NCBI GenBank assembly: GCA_001483205.1
Contig: JPPB01000023.1
Span: 1 to 5,752 of the forward strand
Source of the DNA: an alpha proteobacterium 3107
GTDB lineage: Bacteria > Pseudomonadota > Alphaproteobacteria > Rhodobacterales > Rhodobacteraceae
Direction of reading: 5' to 3'
Length of the DNA: 5,752 bases
Under the pieces are notes generated by a model. It did not search any database. It saw only the letters and a program-made list of their open reading frames with translations, and was not told the DNA's origin. Shown in pieces: positions 1 through 5,710 of this stretch (position 1 is its first letter; every line of letters begins with the position of its first letter). A program made the position numbers and the translations under genes.

Positions 1-2
1 CA

Positions 3-49
3 CGGCGGGCGCTTCGCTTCCGCCGGGCCGGGCGCTGCCCTTCGGACGG
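3..49. repeat. GC-rich intergenic repeat motif, left copy
   Basis: This stretch carries three short blocks that recur near the right end of the window: TTCCGCCGGGC (18-28, again at 5654-5664), GGCGCTGCCC (31-40, again at 5640-5649 and inverted at 5620-5629) and CGGACGG (43-49, again at 5664-5670). Block order differs between the two sites. It can also fold through CGGCGG (3-8) and CCGCCG (20-25). I read it as part of a dispersed intergenic repeat family, possibly the tail of the upstream gene's 3' region. In such GC-rich DNA, 10-11 base matches are suggestive only. Confidence 0.4.
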
Positions 50-81
50 GTCGCACATCTGTCCCGGCACGGGAGGGCGGA

Positions 82-99
82 CCTTATCCGCGGATAAGG
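82..99. promoter_or_regulatory. Perfect 18-bp palindrome, possible operator
   Basis: CCTTATCCGCGGATAAGG is a perfect dyad with 9-base half sites CCTTATCCG and CGGATAAGG and no spacer. As RNA it could form only a 7-bp stem with a CGCG loop and has no U-tract after it, so it is a poor terminator. A DNA site for a dimeric regulator fits better. A smaller inverted repeat, TCCCG-GCA-CGGGA, lies just upstream at 62-74. The palindrome is 165 bases before the glyQ start and upstream of the weak promoter candidate. I do not recognise the motif, so its regulator and target are unknown. Confidence 0.45.
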
Positions 100-130
100 G
101 CAACACCTCTGACCTATTCGCCGGGCCTGG

Positions 131-160
131 CGGACAGCCTGGTCACCGATGCGACACTAT
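131..160 (+). promoter_or_regulatory. Weak promoter candidate for glyQ
   Basis: CGGACA (131-136) matches 4 of 6 bases of the TTGACA -35 box. After an 18-base spacer, CACTAT (155-160) matches only 3 of 6 bases of the -10 box. This would give a glyQ leader of roughly 100 bases. It is the best pairing I found upstream of glyQ, but the match is poor. No T-box-like or other known riboswitch structure was recognised in the leader. Confidence 0.2.
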
Positions 161-251
161 GCACAGACCTTTTCATACCGGCAGACCACCACACCCCCAC
201 CCGCCGATTGACCCTGCCGCCGCCGCCGACTATGGAGAACGCACATTTTCA

Positions 252-257
252 GAGAGG
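252..257 (+). promoter_or_regulatory. Ribosome binding site deciding the glyQ start
   Basis: GAGAGG lies 6 bases before the ATG at 264. It favours that start over the ATG at 159 in the same frame, which would add 35 low-complexity residues rich in proline, histidine and alanine that are not part of the GlyQ family. Confidence 0.7.
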
Positions 258-263
258 CGCAGG

Positions 264-1202
264 ATGGCAGCCCGAACCGGCGAAACCGGCGAACCACGCA
301 GCTTTCAGGACATCATCCTGCGGCTTCAGGCCTATTGGGCCGCACAGGGCTGTGCCATCATGCAGCCCTATGATATGGAGGTCGGCGCGGGCACCTTTCA
401 CCCGGCCACGACCCTGCGTGCGCTGGGGCCAAACCCCTGGGCCGCGGCCTATGCCCAGCCGTCGCGCCGCCCGACCGATGGCCGCTATGGTGAAAACCCG
501 AACCGTCTTCAGCACTATTACCAGTTTCAGGTGGTGATCAAACCCAGCCCGCCCGATTTGCAGGCGCTCTATCTGGGGTCGCTCGGGGCCATCGGCGTCG
601 ATATGGGCCGCCATGACATCCGCTTTGTCGAGGATGACTGGGAAAGCCCCACCCTTGGGGCCTGGGGGCTGGGCTGGGAAGTCTGGTGCGACGGGATGGA
701 GGTCAGCCAGTTCACCTATTTCCAGCAGGTCGGCGGGCATGATTGCCGCCCGGTGACCGGAGAGCTGACCTATGGGCTGGAGCGTCTGGCCATGTATGTG
801 CTGGGGGCCGATCATGTGATGGACATGCCGTATAATGACCCGGATGCCCCTATTGCCCTGAAATACGGCGATGTTTTCCGCCAGACGGAACAGGAATATT
901 CCCGCTACAACTTTGATGTGGCGAATACCGAGGTCTTGCTCAGGCAGTTCACCGAGGCAGAGGCGGAATGCGCGGCGATCCTTGCGCACGACCCTGACGA
1001 TCTGAAAAGTGGCAAGCGTATTGTCATGGCGCACCCGGCCTATGATCAGTGCATCAGGGCCAGCCATATCTTCAACCTGCTGGATGCGCGGGGGGTGATT
1101 TCCGTGACCGAGCGGCAGGCTTATATTGGCCGCGTCCGGGCGCTGGCGAAGAAATGCGCCGATGCTTTTGTGCTGACAGAGGCCGGGGGGCGGGCGGTGT
1201 GA
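264..1202 (+). CDS. glyQ: Glycyl-tRNA synthetase alpha subunit
   Basis: GlyQ is the catalytic alpha subunit of the bacterial alpha2-beta2 glycyl-tRNA synthetase, a class II enzyme that activates glycine with ATP and charges tRNA-Gly in the cytoplasm (EC 6.1.1.14). From the ATG at 264 the protein is 312 residues, close to the family's usual length of about 300. The sequence is typical throughout: [10 protein letters not shown] at 13-22, the glycine/ATP-pocket region with [16 protein letters not shown] at 34-49, [18 protein letters not shown] at 66-83, the motif-2-like HYYQFQV at 84-90, the [19 protein letters not shown] block at 123-141 and the motif-3-like [13 protein letters not shown] at 166-178. 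The 5' extension to 159 is rejected because of the ribosome binding site at 252-257. Its partner gene glyS lies downstream, separated by the DUF3800 gene and the DUF6446-like gene. Nothing appears truncated and no key block is missing. Confidence 0.97.
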   Translation: MAARTGETGEPRSFQDIILRLQAYWAAQGCAIMQPYDMEVGAGTFHPATTLRALGPNPWAAAYAQPSRRPTDGRYGENPNRLQHYYQFQVVIKPSPPDLQALYLGSLGAIGVDMGRHDIRFVEDDWESPTLGAWGLGWEVWCDGMEVSQFTYFQQVGGHDCRPVTGELTYGLERLAMYVLGADHVMDMPYNDPDAPIALKYGDVFRQTEQEYSRYNFDVANTEVLLRQFTEAEAECAAILAHDPDDLKSGKRIVMAHPAYDQCIRASHIFNLLDARGVISVTERQAYIGRVRALAKKCADAFVLTEAGGRAV

Positions 1203-1212
1203 GGTTTGGGGG

Positions 1213-1241
1213 TTGACGAACCGGAAAGAAGTTATCATATA
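1213..1241 (+). promoter_or_regulatory. Promoter candidate for the DUF3800 islet
   Basis: TTGACG (1213-1218) matches 5 of 6 bases of a -35 box. A 17-base spacer leads to CATATA (1236-1241) in the AT-rich stretch TTATCATATAT, where TATCAT (1233-1238) and TATATG (1238-1243) are alternative -10 boxes with less usual spacing. It begins only 10 bases after the glyQ stop, so transcription through the DUF3800 gene and the downstream DUF6446-like and glyS genes need not depend on the glyQ promoter. The -35 match is good and the exact -10 is uncertain. Confidence 0.45.
1220..1228 (+). repeat. 9-bp direct repeat, left of DUF3800 islet
   Basis: ACCGGAAAG occurs here, shortly after glyQ, and again at 2093-2101 in the first codons of the DUF6446-like gene, so the two copies bracket the DUF3800 gene. 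ACCGGAAAGAA (1220-1230) also recurs at 2593-2603, where its GGAAAG is the likely ribosome binding site of glyS. The left copy could therefore be a target duplication, a microhomology scar, or a leftover ribosome binding site from an ancestral gene junction. A 9-base match alone does not decide. Confidence 0.4.
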
Positions 1242-1340
1242 TGGAGACCATGCAGTCGGGAGAGTTGCGTAGGCTGACTCGCTGGGACAGGGTTCTCACT
1301 CGGCTGCCTTTTTATGCACTTTTTCTATCCGGATTTTCTC

Positions 1341-2090
1341 ATGTATCTTCTCTATCTGGATGATGCCGGGTCGGTGGAATCCCGCGATGAGCGGTATTTT
1401 GTTCTATCGGGGATATGCCTTTTCGAGCGGCAGATATATTATTTGAGCCGCGGCCTGGACGAATTGGCGAAAGCAATTTGCCCGCAGGATCACGAGGCGC
1501 TGGAATTTCATGGCAGCCACATGCTTCCCGGCAAAGGGTTCTGGCGCTCGATCCGTGATAAGTCGGAAAGAGCCGCGCATATACGCCATGCGCTGGAAGA
1601 GTGCATGAAGCTGCAAGGAAAATGGACTTTGTTTGGCGTCGTTGTCGAAAAGGCGGAAGTTTCCCCTGAAGACCCGATTGAGTTTGCGTTTGAGCAGATT
1701 TGCACGCGGTTTGATGCGTTTCTCAAGCGGCAACATCGACAGCGTAACAAACAACGTGGCCTGATCATTCTCGATAAGCACACCAAAGAAACACGTTTGC
1801 AGACTCTGGCCAACAAATTTGTTAAATCCGGGCATCGTTACGGACAGTTTTGCAATCTGGTGGATGTGCCCATGTTTGTTGATTCGTCCGCAACGCGGCT
1901 CATTCAATTCGCTGATCTGGTGTCCTATGCCCTGTGGCGTAAGTTCGAGAGGCAGGATGCGATGTTTTTTGACGTGATCAAAGGTGCTTTCGATTCAGAG
2001 GGCGGGGTGGTTCACGGCTTGATGCATAAAAAATCCCAGCAACAGCCTTGCGATTGCCCGTATTGCACTACCCGTTTAGGACAACCCTGA
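1341..2090 (+). CDS. DUF3800 domain protein, putative accessory nuclease
   Basis: This 249-residue protein belongs to DUF3800, a family of unknown function often seen in mobile or defence-related contexts. It opens with the family's acidic strand YLLYLDDAGS (2-11). Later come EFHGSHM (55-61), the hydrophobic strand with an aspartate LIILDKHTKE (141-150), and the signature region FVDSSATRLIQFADLVSYALW (179-199). The spaced acidic residues (D7, D8, E55, D145, D181, D192) resemble an RNase H-like metal-binding arrangement; nuclease activity is inference. The tail has CDCPYC (237-242) with nearby H225 and H229, a possible metal site. The ATG at 1341 is preferred over the one at 1314 because family members start at the YLLYLD strand; neither has a strong ribosome binding site. 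GC is about 50.5%, far below the neighbours, which suggests transfer. The stop overlaps the next start in TGATG. Confidence 0.85.
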   Translation: MYLLYLDDAGSVESRDERYFVLSGICLFERQIYYLSRGLDELAKAICPQDHEALEFHGSHMLPGKGFWRSIRDKSERAAHIRHALEECMKLQGKWTLFGVVVEKAEVSPEDPIEFAFEQICTRFDAFLKRQHRQRNKQRGLIILDKHTKETRLQTLANKFVKSGHRYGQFCNLVDVPMFVDSSATRLIQFADLVSYALWRKFERQDAMFFDVIKGAFDSEGGVVHGLMHKKSQQQPCDCPYCTTRLGQP

Positions 2091-2092
2091 TG
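2078..2092 (+). promoter_or_regulatory. Ribosome binding site and TGATG coupling junction
   Basis: AGGA (2078-2081) lies inside the last codons of the DUF3800 gene, 8 bases before the ATG at 2090. The DUF3800 stop TGA (2088-2090) shares its final A with that ATG. This layout is typical of translational coupling and fixes the downstream start, in preference to an in-frame ATG at 2048 that would overlap the DUF3800 gene by 43 bases. Confidence 0.7.
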
Positions 2093-2608
2093 ACCGGAAA
2101 GCTGCTGGCGGGAAGCATCGTTATCACCGCGCTCATTGCCGGGGTTGCACTCTACTACCTTCAGGTCCACGCCTTCTATGAAGACGTGGGCGACGGCTCT
2201 GTCCGTCTGACCACCCGTGCGACCGGCACCCCCGCCCCGATTCCGATCACCGACTTTCGCGGCATTGACGCCGACAGCTCCCCCCTGCGGTATCGGGCCT
2301 GTTTCACCACGTCCCGCGATCAGGCGATGCTGGCCGACACTTTCGAGCCTTACCCCGGCGCGGTGCCGCTGAACGCGCCCGCCTGGTTCGGGTGTTTCGA
2401 CGCCCAATCCATCGGGGCGGCGCTGGAACAGGGGCGCGCGCGGGCATTTCTGGGCGAAAGGAACGTCGTCTACGGTTTCGACGCCGTGGTTGCGGTGACA
2501 GCGGACGGGCGCGGTTTTGTCTGGCGTCAGATCAACTCTTGCGGCGCGCAGGTTTTCAATGGAAAATCCCCGCCGGAAGGCTGCCCGCCCGCACCGGAAA
2601 GAAACTGA
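2090..2608 (+). CDS. DUF6446-like single-pass membrane protein
   Basis: This 172-residue protein has a short positive N-terminus (MTGK), then one hydrophobic segment at about residues 5-26 ending in YYLQV, and a soluble domain of about 145 residues that probably faces the periplasm. No lipobox is seen, so it is likely a signal-anchored inner-membrane protein. The soluble part has four cysteines (C71, C102, C151, C165), enough for two disulfides if exported. From memory it matches the Rhodobacterales family DUF6446, usually encoded between glyQ and glyS; its function is unknown and I cannot confirm the assignment by search. It overlaps the DUF3800 stop by one base and ends 4 bases before the glyS start. 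Base composition again resembles glyQ and glyS, so it looks native, unlike the gene before it. Confidence 0.75.
   Translation: MTGKLLAGSIVITALIAGVALYYLQVHAFYEDVGDGSVRLTTRATGTPAPIPITDFRGIDADSSPLRYRACFTTSRDQAMLADTFEPYPGAVPLNAPAWFGCFDAQSIGAALEQGRARAFLGERNVVYGFDAVVAVTADGRGFVWRQINSCGAQVFNGKSPPEGCPPAPERN
2093..2101 (+). repeat. 9-bp direct repeat, right of DUF3800 islet
   Basis: ACCGGAAAG here is the partner of the copy at 1220-1228. It covers codons 2-4 (Thr-Gly-Lys) of the DUF6446-like gene, so its sequence is constrained by coding. The wider context also aligns loosely: TGACGAACCGGAAAG on the left and TGATGACCGGAAAG here, differing by a one-base gap and one or two changes. Confidence 0.4.
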
Positions 2609-2612
2609 CCCC

Positions 2613-4724
2613 ATGCCCGACCTGCTGATTGAACTCCTGTCCGAGGAAATCCCTGCGCGGATGCAGGATAAGGCTGCCGAAGACCTCAGAAGGCTGGTCA
2701 CGACCGGGCTGGCCGGGGCTGGTCTGACCTATGGGGATGCCAGGGCGTTTTCGACCCCGCGGCGGCTGGCGCTGTCGGTCACCGGGCTGCCGCCTGCAAG
2801 CCCGGCGGTGCGCACAGAGCGCCGGGGGCCGCGTGTGGGCGCGCCCGATGCGGCAATCGAGGGCTTTCTGCGCGGCGCAGGGATCACCCGTGACCGGCTG
2901 GAAGAGCGCGAGGACAAAAAGGGCCGTGTCTTTTTTGCGGTGATCGAAGCGCCGGGCCGCCCGGCGGCAGAGATTGTCGCCGGGGTTCTGGAGGCCGCGA
3001 TCCGCGCCTTTCCGTGGCCGAAATCCATGCGCTGGGGCGCGGGCCGCCTGCACTGGATTCGCCCCTTGCAGTCGATCCTCTGCATCCTGACCGATAAGGC
3101 GGGCGCAGAGGTCGTGCCGCTGGACATCGACGGTCTGCGGGCGGGCAATCAGACCCGTGGCCATCGTTTCATGGACCCGGCCCCATTTGTCGTGACCGGA
3201 TTTGGCGACTATGCCGAAGGGCTGCGGGCGCGCAGGGTGATCCTTGATGCGCAAGAACGCGCCGAACAAATCCGGCAGGCCGCCGCTGAGCTCGCCCGCG
3301 CCGGGGGGCTGGTGGTGGTCGAGGATGAGGGCCTGCTTGCCGAGGTCGCCGGGCTGGTCGAATGGCCGGTGGTGCTGATGGGCGGGATTGACGCCGCCTT
3401 TCTCGACCTGCCGCCCGAGGTGCTGCGGACCTCTATGCGCACCCATCAGAAATTCTTTTCGGTGCGCAACCCGGAAACGGGCCGGATCGAAGGGTTCATC
3501 ACCGTTGCGAATACTGAAACCCCGGATAACGGGGCGACAATTCTGGCGGGCAATCAGAGGGTGTTGGCCGCGCGGCTGGCCGATGCGCGGTTCTTCTGGG
3601 AGAACGACATTCAGGTGGCCGAAGCGGGCGGGGTGCCGTGGCTGAAGGCGCTGGAAACCGTGACCTTTCACAACCGGTTGGGCACGCAGGCAAAGCGCAT
3701 CGGGCGCATTGCTGCCCTGGCGCGGGAAATCGCGCCGTTCGCCGGGGCAGAGCGGGACATCGCCGCGCGCGCCGCACTCTGGGCAAAGGCCGATCTGTCT
3801 TCGGAAATGGTTCGCGAGTTCCCGGAGCTTCAGGGCGTCATGGGGGCTTGTTATGCCGGGCCTGCGGGGTATCCGCCCGAGGTCGCCGATGCCGCGCGGG
3901 AGCATTACTCGCCGGTCGGGCCGCTGGATGACACCCCCACCGCGCCGGTTTCCGTCACCGTGGCGCTGGCCGACAAGCTCGATACGCTGACCGGGTTCTG
4001 GGCGATCGGTGATACGCCGACCGGATCAAAAGACCCGTTTGCGCTGCGCCGGGCGGCGCTGGGGGTCATCCGGCTGGTGCTGGAAAACGGGCTGCGGATG
4101 AAGCTGTTGGATCTGTGCTGGTCTCATGCCGACAACCATGAGCCGGAGATGCGCGGGCTTATGGTTTTGATGCTGGGCGCGAGGGAGTCCCAGCTTATGT
4201 CCTTCCTGCATGACCGGCTTAAGGTTCACCTGCGGGCGAAAGGGGTGCGCAGGGATGTGATCGACGCCTGCATTGCCATGCCGGGCAATGATGACCTGAC
4301 GTTGCTGGTCAGGCGGGCGCAGGCTCTGGCCACGTTCCTGAAGACCGATGACGGGGAAAACCTGTTGCGGGGGTTCAGGCGGGCGAACAATATTCTGACC
4401 CAGGCAGAGGCGCGGGATGGGGTCGCGTATTCCGGCAGCGAGGATGTGAAATGCGCGGGCGAAGAGGCAGAGACAGCCCTCTTTGCCGCGCTCGACCGGG
4501 CAGAGGGCGCGATCTCTCCGGCGATTGAGGCCGAGGATTTTGCGGCGGCAATGGGGGCTATGGCGGCTTTGCGCGCCCCGGTTGATGCGTTTTTCGAGGC
4601 GGTGCAGGTGAATACCGGGGATAGTGCGATCCGGCGCAACCGTCTGAACATGCTGGCGCGGATGCGGGCGTTGTGCCTGACGGTGGCTGATCTGACCCGG
4701 ATCGAGGGCCGGGGCGACGGGTGA
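2613..4724 (+). CDS. glyS: Glycyl-tRNA synthetase beta subunit
   Basis: GlyS is the beta subunit of the tetrameric glycyl-tRNA synthetase and mainly contributes tRNA recognition; GlyQ carries the catalytic core. From the ATG at 2613 it is 703 residues, near the family's usual 690 or so. It starts with the family pattern DLLIELLSEEIPARM (3-17). The HD-like region contains KADLSSEMVREFPELQGVMG (392-411), then ADKLDTL and GSKDPFALRRAALG (471-484). The C-terminal DALR-type anticodon-binding region runs through VDAFFEAVQVN and IRRNRLNMLARM (about 657-685). GGAAAG at 2596-2601 is the likely ribosome binding site, 11 bases before the start. Extensions upstream would run through the DUF6446-like gene and are rejected. 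The frame is intact and the gene sits 4 bases after its neighbour, so the two are surely co-transcribed. Confidence 0.97.
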   Translation: MPDLLIELLSEEIPARMQDKAAEDLRRLVTTGLAGAGLTYGDARAFSTPRRLALSVTGLPPASPAVRTERRGPRVGAPDAAIEGFLRGAGITRDRLEEREDKKGRVFFAVIEAPGRPAAEIVAGVLEAAIRAFPWPKSMRWGAGRLHWIRPLQSILCILTDKAGAEVVPLDIDGLRAGNQTRGHRFMDPAPFVVTGFGDYAEGLRARRVILDAQERAEQIRQAAAELARAGGLVVVEDEGLLAEVAGLVEWPVVLMGGIDAAFLDLPPEVLRTSMRTHQKFFSVRNPETGRIEGFITVANTETPDNGATILAGNQRVLAARLADARFFWENDIQVAEAGGVPWLKALETVTFHNRLGTQAKRIGRIAALAREIAPFAGAERDIAARAALWAKADLSSEMVREFPELQGVMGACYAGPAGYPPEVADAAREHYSPVGPLDDTPTAPVSVTVALADKLDTLTGFWAIGDTPTGSKDPFALRRAALGVIRLVLENGLRMKLLDLCWSHADNHEPEMRGLMVLMLGARESQLMSFLHDRLKVHLRAKGVRRDVIDACIAMPGNDDLTLLVRRAQALATFLKTDDGENLLRGFRRANNILTQAEARDGVAYSGSEDVKCAGEEAETALFAALDRAEGAISPAIEAEDFAAAMGAMAALRAPVDAFFEAVQVNTGDSAIRRNRLNMLARMRALCLTVADLTRIEGRGDG

Positions 4725-4759
4725 TTGCTGGCTTTGGGTGCCCCGCCCTCAGCGACGGA

Positions 4760-4788
4760 TTGCGCCCCGCACGGCGACAGGCTAGGGC
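4760..4788 (+). promoter_or_regulatory. Promoter candidate for trmB, possibly leaderless
   Basis: TTGCGC (4760-4765) and TAGGGC (4783-4788) are 17 bases apart and resemble GC-rich alphaproteobacterial promoter boxes. A -10 box ending at 4788 would place transcription start at about 4795-4796, the ATG itself, giving a leaderless mRNA. The same bases also hold AGGG (4784-4787), 8 bases before the ATG, which would be a normal Shine-Dalgarno if transcripts come from glyS upstream. Both readings may be true; only the spacing supports the promoter. Confidence 0.35.
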
Positions 4789-4795
4789 ATCCCCC

Positions 4796-5515
4796 ATGGC
4801 TGAAAACACCAACCGGCACCCGAAATCCCCCCCATGGCGCACCCTTCATGGCCGTCGCAGGGGCAGGCATCTGCGCGACAACCAACGGGTCTGGCTGAAC
4901 GAGGATTTGCAGGCCCTGTCGCCGGGGTCGGTCACGTGGGACGAAAACCCGGACAGAACCCCCCTTGATCCGGGCGCGCTTTTCGGCGGCAAACCGGTCT
5001 GGCTCGAGATCGGCTTTGGCGGCGGCGAGCACATGGTGCATCAGGCCGCCCGCGCGCCCGATGTCGGCATCATCGGCTGCGAGCCTTACATCAAGGGCGT
5101 CGCGATGCTTCTGGGCAAGCTCAGACGGATGCGGCTTGATAATGTCCGCATCCACCCCGGCGATGTGCGTGATCTGTTTGATCTGTTGCCCGATGCCTCG
5201 GTCTCGCGGGCCTTCCTGCTCTATCCCGATCCCTGGCCCAAGACCAGACACCACCGGCGGCGTTTCGTCACCCCGGATTATCTGGAGCCGCTCGCCCGTG
5301 TGCTGAAGCCGGGGGCGGTGTTCCGGGTGGCCACCGACATACCGGACTATGTGCGCCAGACCCTGCAAGAGGTGCCCGCCCATGGTTTTGAGTGGCTGGC
5401 GGAAAGTGCGCAGGACTGGCGCGACCCGTGGGCGGACTGGCCCTCGACCCGCTATGAGCAAAAGGCGTTACGGGCCGGGCGGGTGCCGCATTATCTGACC
5501 TTCCGCAAGTGCTGA
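4796..5515 (+). CDS. trmB: tRNA (guanine-N7-)-methyltransferase
   Basis: TrmB uses S-adenosylmethionine to form 7-methylguanosine, usually at position 46 in the tRNA variable loop, in the cytoplasm (EC 2.1.1.33). The 239-residue protein shows the family order clearly. A basic N-terminus (GRRRGRHLR, 19-27) precedes SAM-binding motif I, WLEIGFGGGEH (69-79). Then come GCEPYIKGV (94-102), the family signature YPDPWPKTRHHRRRF (143-157), VATDIPDY (178-185) and TRYEQKA (218-224), which marks the C-terminal active-site region. The start at 4796 has AGGG 8 bases upstream. A GTG at 4721 overlapping the glyS stop would add 25 residues with no TrmB character and is rejected. The 71-base gap after glyS is the largest break in the cluster's native part and may hold its own promoter. 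Confidence 0.96.
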   Translation: MAENTNRHPKSPPWRTLHGRRRGRHLRDNQRVWLNEDLQALSPGSVTWDENPDRTPLDPGALFGGKPVWLEIGFGGGEHMVHQAARAPDVGIIGCEPYIKGVAMLLGKLRRMRLDNVRIHPGDVRDLFDLLPDASVSRAFLLYPDPWPKTRHHRRRFVTPDYLEPLARVLKPGAVFRVATDIPDYVRQTLQEVPAHGFEWLAESAQDWRDPWADWPSTRYEQKALRAGRVPHYLTFRKC

Positions 5516-5518
5516 GCG

Positions 5519-5534
5519 GGCGGCGGTTTTGCCG
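5519..5534 (+). repeat. 16-bp direct repeat, copy 1
   Basis: GGCGGCGGTTTTGCCG is identical to the copy at 5711-5726. It begins exactly 3 bases after the trmB stop codon. CGGC and GCCG inside it can pair around GGTTTT, but the stem is only 4 bp and no U-tract follows, so it is a weak terminator at best. Its position suggests a 3'-end element or a border of the 192-base unit between the two copies. Confidence 0.55.
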
Positions 5535-5548
5535 GGACAGAGGCGCGA

Positions 5549-5707
5549 ATGGCCCAAGACTTCTGCATGATGTCCGGGTCCGGCGGGGGTATGGGTGATG
5601 GGTTTCACAACAACGGCGAGGGCAGCGCCCGCCGGGGCAGGCGCTGCCCGGCGTTCCGCCGGGCGGACGGTTTGGGTGCCGACGCGCTATTGTGCAGAGG
5701 TCTCTAA
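5549..5707 (+). CDS. Possible small ORF, 52 codons, doubtful
   Basis: An ATG at 5549 with AGAGG 5 bases upstream (5539-5543) opens a 52-codon frame ending in TAA at 5705-5707. The product begins MAQDFCMMSGSGGGMGDG and turns arginine-rich (SARRGRRC) where it crosses the hairpin repeats. I recognise no family. In favour are the ribosome binding site and a 16-bp repeat that follows its stop at the same 3-base distance as after trmB. Against it are the repeat content, the high GC that makes chance ORFs common, and the odd composition. It is probably not a gene. Confidence 0.2.
   Translation: MAQDFCMMSGSGGGMGDGFHNNGEGSARRGRRCPAFRRADGLGADALLCRGL
5620..5663. repeat. Overlapping hairpins in GC-rich repeat, right copy
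   Basis: GGGCAGCGCC (5620-5629) and GGCGCTGCCC (5640-5649) are perfect inverted arms of 10 bases around a 10-base loop. CCCGGCG (5647-5653) and CGCCGGG (5657-5663) form a second 7-bp stem with a TTC loop. The two share CCC at 5647-5649, so both cannot form in full at once. No T-run follows, so this is not a standard intrinsic terminator. The blocks match those at 18-49, which supports a dispersed palindromic repeat family. Confidence 0.55.
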
Positions 5708-5710
5708 CCC

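Noticed and set aside
159..263. N-terminal extension of glyQ from the ATG at 159
   Set aside because: The 35 extra residues are low complexity and outside the GlyQ family, and a ribosome binding site sits directly before the ATG at 264.
1..537. Open frame running in from the left edge and across the first third of glyQ in another frame
   Set aside because: It has no in-frame ATG, GTG or TTG before 208, overlaps a certain gene, and its product is rich in Pro, Arg and Ala as expected for a GC-rich shadow frame.
249..1238. Long minus-strand open frames opposite glyQ, glyS and trmB
   Set aside because: They are mirror frames of high-GC coding sequence, lack recognisable domains, and lie fully opposite genes with clear family signatures.
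1271..1313. Possible glyQ terminator with AGGC/GCCT ends and TTTTT at 1309-1313
   Set aside because: Beyond four end pairs the arms mismatch, and the alternative GCTGGG/CTCGGC stem needs two G-U pairs, so the T-run lacks a stable hairpin.
1241..1363. 40-codon ORF overlapping the start of the DUF3800 gene, with GGAAAG 12 bases upstream
   Set aside because: Its spacing is poor, its start lies in the promoter's -10 region, it overlaps DUF3800 codons out of frame, and the product resembles nothing I know.
4721..4795. GTG start of trmB overlapping the glyS stop
   Set aside because: The added 25 residues show no TrmB similarity, whereas the ATG at 4796 has AGGG at ideal spacing.
5684..5705. Minus-strand AGAGACCTCTGCACAATA resembling the end of some IS5-type insertion sequences
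   Set aside because: The match is from memory and short, there is no transposase, no partner inverted repeat and no target duplication in the window.
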